Made by a program: the position numbers and the translations under genes. Source: Allolobophora icterica (lineage: Eukaryota > Annelida > Clitellata > Crassiclitellata > Lumbricidae). From it: a stretch of DNA of 64,000 nt. The stretch's first letter is position 1. The number at the start of each line of letters is the position of its first letter. Below the pieces are notes generated by a model, which was not told the origin of the DNA, ran no database searches, and was given only the letters and a program-made list of their open reading frames with translations. Location: positions 65,281,730 through 65,345,729 of the forward strand of contig OY744605.1 of the NCBI GenBank assembly GCA_963556255.1, read 5' to 3'. Below, in pieces: positions 59,622-64,000 of this stretch.

Positions 59622-60304
59622 TGTGTGTGTCAGTCTATGTATCTGCATGTCTGTCTCTCCGTCCGTGTAAAAGCCTTGACTTCTCTCTGTGTTTCTCTGC
59701 TCTCTTCTCTGTCTGTGTATGTGTGTCTATCCTAGTGCGTGTGTCAGTCTGTGTATTTGCATGTCTGTCTCTCCGTCCGTGTAAAAGCCTTGACTTCTCT
59801 CTGTGTTTCTCAGCTCTCTTCTCTGTCTGTGTATGTGTGTCTATCCTAGTGCGTGTGTCAGTCTGTGTATTTGCATGTCTGTCTCTCCGTCCGTGTAAAA
59901 GCCTTGACTTCTCTCTGTGTTTCTCAGCTCTCTTCTCTGTCTATGTATGTGTGTCTATCCTAGTGCGTGTGTCAGTCTGTGTATTTGCATGTCTGTCTCT
60001 CCGTCCGTGTAAAAGCCTTGACTTCTCTCTGTGTTTCTCTGCTCTCTTCTCTGTCTGTGTATGTGTGTCTATCTTAGTGCGTGTGTCAGTCTGTGTATCT
60101 GCATGTCTGTCTCTCCGTCCGTGTAAAAGCCTTGACTTCTCTCTGTGTTTCTCTGCTCTCTTCTCTGTCTGTGTATGTGTGTTTATCTTAGTGCGTGTGT
60201 CAGTCTGTGTATTTGCATGTCTGTCTCTCCATCCGTGTAAAAGCCTTGACTTCTCTCTGTGTTTCTCTGCTCTCTTCTCTGTCTGTGTATGTGTGTCTAT
60301 TACA
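59622..60304 (+). repeat. 114-bp minisatellite, six units, frame-preserving
   Basis: GTAAAAGCCTTGACTTCTC occurs at 59667, 59781, 59895, 60009, 60123 and 60237, exactly 114 bp apart. Units differ by few bases. As 114 is a multiple of three, a 285-codon frame of 38-residue repeats (ACLSLRPCKSLDFSLCFSAL and so on) runs through. It lies in the intron after 59496 and has no splice or start evidence, so I do not call it a gene. Confidence 0.9.
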
Positions 60305-60500
60305 GGGGTCGAATTTAACTGTAGGGAGCCATGCAAGGCGCTCATCACGTCCTACTAAGCAACTGAGAGTGAAGGACTTGCTCAAGGTCTCTACACGGTT
60401 ATTAACCGACCAGATTGGGACGCGAACCCGCACAGTTACGCACACTCGGCGTTACAAGCCAGGCGTTCTACCCAGTCGGCCACCGTGCCTCTCATAGGCC
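60305..60500 (-). repeat. SINE family C, minus strand
   Basis: On the minus strand: GGTGGCCGACTGGGTAGAACG, GCGGGTTCGCGTCCC, GACCTTGAGCAAGTCCTTCA, TTGCTTAGTAGGACGTGATG and CCTTGCATGGCTCCC. It is colinear with 45569-45740, lacks the 3' tail and abuts the minisatellite. Confidence 0.8.
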
Positions 60501-60559
60501 TGACATTAGGCCTATTTAGTCTCTGCTAATAAAACAAACATAACTTAGAGTTGCACTTG

Positions 60560-60990
60560 GACACTGAATTCAGTTTTTATTCCTCACTGTTTCTCTTCTC
60601 TCTTTAAGTTCGCTGCCCTTCTGCAGGTTCCAACTTCCGATGACGCCATTCTTCTCTTCTCTGTGCTCTTCTCTTCAATCCGCTGTATCAGTCGGTCATC
60701 ATCCATCCCAGCATCATCTGTCGCGGTCTTCCTCTCGTTCTTCTTCCTTCCATTCTCCCCCTCTATGATTTCTCTTAAGAGCGAGTCTCCTCTTAGTATG
60801 TGCCCAATCCAGTTCTTTTGCCTTTCTCTTAATGTTGACATCAGTGATCTTTTTTCCTCAACTCTTTTCAGTACCTCTTCATTTGTCATAATTATGCTCT
60901 GTCCAACTCACTTTCTCCATCCTCCTCTATATCCACATCTCAAAAGCCTCTAATCTCTTGGCGTCCTCCTTCCTGATGGTCCTCACTGTT
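60560..60990 (-). mobile_element. RTE-type LINE, C-terminal fragment
   Basis: On the minus strand: RLEAFEMWI, a stop, RRMEKVSWTEHN, then MTNEEVLKRVEEKRSLMSTL, WIGHILRGDSLLREIIEGEN and ATDDAGMDDDR. Same family as 36813-37970. Frameshifts and a stop are present. Confidence 0.75.
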
Positions 60991-61051
60991 TAGGCCTATA
61001 TAATTACTGATTGTAGATTGAATTGTTAGCATGTATGTACTACTTCGAAAA

Positions 61052-61143
61052 AGATTGATTGATTGATTGATTGATTGACTGACTGACTGACTGACTGACT
61101 GACTGACTGACTGACTGACTGACTGACTGACTGACTGATTGAT
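61052..61143. repeat. (GATT)n(GACT)n compound tetranucleotide
   Basis: About six GATT units followed by about sixteen GACT units, closing with GATTGATC. Confidence 0.95.
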
Positions 61144-61179
61144 CAGCCCTCCTCAGTGTTGTGCAGCAACAAATTGCAT

Positions 61180-61930
61180 GGATGATTGATGAACACAGGC
61201 CTATTACTGAAACTAGGAGCTGGATGACTGCTGAATATATTGCATAACAAAACTAAAAATAAACGCGTTACTGCACTAAAGTTGAAGTGTCAGTACTTTT
61301 CCTTGTAAAAAAGTTTTACTTGTAAAGACATAATAACAAAACTAGTTAAACCGTTGTTTTAGGTGGTAAATTACCGCGTAGAAAAATTATTTCATGGTAG
61401 GCCTAAAACTCAGACTAGAAGTTGGATGGATGATTGATGTACATATTACTGAAACTCAAACTAAAGGTGGAATTGCGATGAAAATATATCGTTTTAGTGC
61501 CGAAATTATGAGCATTTAAAACATTTCATACTAAAACCGAAACTAGAAGTTGGATGGTCAATGAAAATATGGCTCACACTAGAAGCTCGATTATCGATGA
61601 ACATATAACTTAGATTAGAAGTTGGATGAACAATGATTAGGCCTATTATGTTTCGGTAATCCTGACACTGGCGGTTCCAAATTATAAAATGCAAGAATTC
61701 GTTTCTTTCGCGGTCCCAAATTATAGAAACGGGAAAATTATAGAAGCTGGATTAAGGATTAAAATATAACTCAGACTATAGAAGCAGAATCCATGAATAA
61801 AGAAGCTGGATTAACGATGTAAATATAACAAAGAATAGAAGCGGGATCTATGATGACAATGTAACTATAAGGCTGGAAGCGGGATCTTTTAGCGATGAAA
61901 ATGTAACTAAAGGTAGAAGCTGGAAAAGAA
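61180..61930 (+). repeat. Degenerate ~30-40-bp tandem repeat (AGAAGCTGGAT..ATGAAAATATAACT)
   Basis: About a dozen drifting units: ACTAGAAGTTGGATGGATGA, GAAGCTGGATTAAGG, GAAGCGGGATCTATGATG. The reverse complement of the same unit appears at 62835-62965. Confidence 0.7.
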
Positions 61931-61979
61931 ACGATTTCTTACATTTTATAATTTGGGACCGCCAGTGTCAGGATTACCA
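61655..61979. mobile_element. Inverted-repeat element inside the array
   Basis: GGTAATCCTGACACTGGCGG (61656) and CCGCCAGTGTCAGGATTACC (to 61978) are perfect 20-bp inverses. Similarity extends to about 55 bp per arm (AAATTATAAAATG, CGTTTCTTT). ATGTTT flanks both sides (61649 and 61979), a possible target duplication. It encloses about 220 bp of the tandem units. Confidence 0.65.
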
Positions 61980-61995
61980 TGTTTTGTGTTAGAAA

Positions 61996-62205
61996 TAAAA
62001 TGGAAGTGCGTAATTTACCAACCTAAACTACGGTTTAATCGTTTTACTTTTAGAGAAGTATTTAGAATTATACTAGATACTTTTTAAAACTATTTTGGAA
62101 ATACTTTTAGAAAATACTTTTCAAAAGTATTTTCAAAATACAAAAAAAAATATTTTCTATCTTGCAAATAGAAATCTATTTAAAATACTACTGTGCCCAT
62201 CATTG
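61996..62205. repeat. Repeat F plus hAT-like A/T-rich end
   Basis: GTGCGTAATTTACCAACCTA and AACTACGGTTTAATCGTTTT recur at 63014-63055, and a partial reverse copy lies at 61340-61372. 62070-62200 contains AAGTATTTTCAAAATAC palindromic words ending ACTGTGCCCATCATTG. Confidence 0.6.
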
Positions 62206-62497
62206 TATTAATGTCATAAAGGATCTGTAATATTGCCAGGAAATCAGTGGTGTATACTAACATCTGTGGCCAGCAATTCTTAACGATTCTTGAGCGTATA
62301 TGTGTAAGGAATGTGTTAGTTTAATTATCTCGGTATTAATTATACGTCTAAGATGAACATATTTATAATTGGGAGTCTACAAAAGAGAGCTAAGTCATTT
62401 GAAACAGAACATAACCAATCCTGATTGTAGTTGTAAATTTTTGGTAAAAAATATTAAAGATGAGAGATGAAACATAACAGAAATTCTTGTGTTTAAG

Positions 62498-62605
62498 GTA
62501 ATCAAGAGCTTAATGACGATATCCCGGTGCACTGTCAGTCTGTTGATACGGAGACGGCAGAAACTTCTTCTGATTTAGGCCAACCTGCTGAACGCTTGAG
62601 CCAAG
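62498..62605 (+). CDS. Unrecognised gene, second coding exon
   Basis: The acceptor TTGTGTTTAAG precedes 62498 and the donor AGCCAAG|GTGAGC follows 62605. It is 108 bp, phase 1 in and 1 out. Reading from the Cys formed with the previous exon: NQELNDDIPVHCQSVDTETA, then ETSSDLGQPAERLSQ, joining G|GT (Gly) to the next exon. Acidic and Ser/Thr-rich, no domain recognised. The symmetric phase means it could be skipped without a frame change. Confidence 0.6.
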
Positions 62606-63853
62606 GTGAGCAAATACACATAGCCTACACTTGCTGATAGATCTTGGTTTTGGCAATCATCGTCATCAGTTTCTTACGCCAGTCATTTGACAGCGATGAG
62701 AATGAATAAATGACCCATATTGTCCTCGGTCCATTGCCACATGCAGTACGGTGTCACGATAAATGGTTCACGAATAAAATGGTTCACCGACCAATGCTTC
62801 ATGGACAAATGGTTCACGATCTTTCAAAGCTATGTTTTCATCGATAATCCAGCTTCTAGTTTCAGTTACATATTCATCCGATAATCCAGCTTCTAACTTG
62901 AGCTCTTTTTCATCGCTCCTCCAGCTACCAGTTTGAGCTCAATTTTCATTGTCCATCCAGCTTCTAGCTATGTTTGAATATTACAATCAACTGTGTTAGA
63001 AGATTAAATGGAAGTGCGTAATTTACCAACCTAAACTACGGTTTAATCCTTTTACTTTTAACGAAGTAACACCTAACCCTCTTTCAGTAGTCTACTTTAC
63101 TTTATTACCATTTACGTAATATTCGTAACAATGATTGTTAGCCTACTAAAATGTTAGAAAATGTGTTGCTGAAGGAGATAGGCCTTAATATAAAAATGTT
63201 TACAGCACGCTACTGGAAATTTATGCCGAGACTCTGGTAAATTCCAACTATGACCAATATTTAGAAAGAACTCACCTAAAATAGGCTACACGACTCGTCG
63301 CAGTAGTCTCCGCGTAGTTTTGAGAATAGGCCCTGGGCCTATGTGCAAAATTTTCTTTAATAAAAGTCGCACTTTTATTCATATTAAACCATAACTTTTT
63401 TTAAATCATAATAAGGGAATCCTTTGACAACTTGAAACACCCGGGACCCTGTTGCCAATGTTTACATTGAATTTCAATGACACACAGGAAAGGCTGTGAA
63501 TTTTTAACAATGAACGAGAAAATGCATTTGATTGAATGACAAGAATTGTGTGAATTTATTCTTAAGTGGATCGAATTATAGAAACTAGACTCATTACGTT
63601 TACTTTATATTGTAACATTGTTATTTTTAAGAGTAGGCCCCCTACGTTTTTTACTTTGACAACAGTAGCATTTGTGAGAATTACTTTTACTTTCACTTAG
63701 GGCTTAGTAGGCTACGTACACTCTTATTTACTTTTACTTATGTAGGCTACGTTCGCACGATACTTTAACAACACTGGCCCTCGTAGAGATAGTTTACTTG
63801 TTCAATATAATTTCCTTCAATGTTGATGGTTATTGGTTTTGGTATTATTATAG
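62606..63853. other. Intron with inverted copies of nearby repeats
   Basis: Positions 62745-62825 repeat ATGGTTCACGA/AATGGTTCACCG. 62835-62965 holds reverse-complement units of the 61180-61930 array. 63002-63070 repeats F. Otherwise AT-rich. Confidence 0.5.
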
Positions 63854-64000
63854 GTATTGGCGTTGACGACTGCCAAGAACCTTTTCAAAACAATATGGAG
63901 GAGGAAGAAGGAATACAGTTCTGTGAAGATTTTCACTTGAATGTGAGATCGCCGGTGACGGATAACGAGGTAGATAATTTGTATACAGATGAGACGGAAC
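63854..64000 (+). CDS. Unrecognised gene, third coding exon (runs off the window)
   Basis: The acceptor GTATTATTATAG precedes 63854. The frame stays open to the window edge (2 + 48 codons + 1): IGVDDCQEPFQNNMEEEEGI, then QFCEDFHLNVRSPVTD and NEVDNLYTDETE. It continues in frame from 62605 through G|GT. The segment is strongly acidic. Acceptor, phase and lack of stops support a real exon; the function is unknown. Confidence 0.6.

Noticed and set aside
59622..60304. CRISPR-like array (regularly spaced repeats)
   Set aside because: The whole 114-bp unit is repeated with no variable spacers, and the host is an animal; it is a minisatellite.
59501..60358. 285-residue ORF as a real repeat protein
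   Set aside because: The frame is open because the period is a multiple of three; it lies in an intron with no start or splice evidence.

Overview
The window reads as nuclear DNA of an animal, probably a marine invertebrate. It has introns with GT/AG borders, tRNA-derived SINEs, several clades of non-LTR retrotransposons, DNA-transposon remnants and very long microsatellites, and no operons or long prokaryote-like ORFs. I cannot fix the phylum. The palindrome TAGGCCTA is frequent, especially right of about 36 kb.

I can support two host genes. (1) On the minus strand, three exons with matching phases (32900-33068, 3831-3908, 1439-1635) give the N-terminus of what looks like a class IIa histone deacetylase (HDAC4/5/7/9 group), ending in the glutamine-rich coiled-coil. 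The first intron is about 29 kb and the rest of the gene lies beyond the left edge. (2) On the plus strand at the right edge, a TATA box, a probable untranslated first exon and three phase-compatible coding exons (59353-59496, 62498-62605, 63854 to the edge) start an unrecognised gene.

Layout. 1-33 kb: HDAC exons and introns, holding SINEs, CR1/RTE-type LINE ends, (ATC)n, (AT)n and (GTAT)n tracts and several minisatellites. 33-58.8 kb: the intergenic stretch, rich in mobile DNA: a PIF/Harbinger-like element (35.5-36.5 kb), an RTE-type LINE split by a hAT-like MITE (36.8-38.0 kb), two more LINE fragments (39.4-42.5 kb), a piggyBac-type 3' end (45 kb), a degenerate TGATGTAATG array (47-48 kb), and a 3.3-kb transposon with long structured terminal inverted repeats (51308-54612). 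58.8-64 kb: the right-hand gene, whose first coding intron holds a six-unit 114-bp minisatellite, a SINE, a LINE end and a large inverted-repeat complex.

The most unusual item is the 51308-54612 element. Its inverted repeats of about 700 bp contain roughly 150-bp sub-repeats packed with ATGGCGGCC motifs. It carries a decayed ORF of the widespread invertebrate 'HEEADTR' protein family, which resembles a FEN1/XPG-type PIN nuclease rather than a DDE transposase. Everything here was read by eye; no alignment or search was run.
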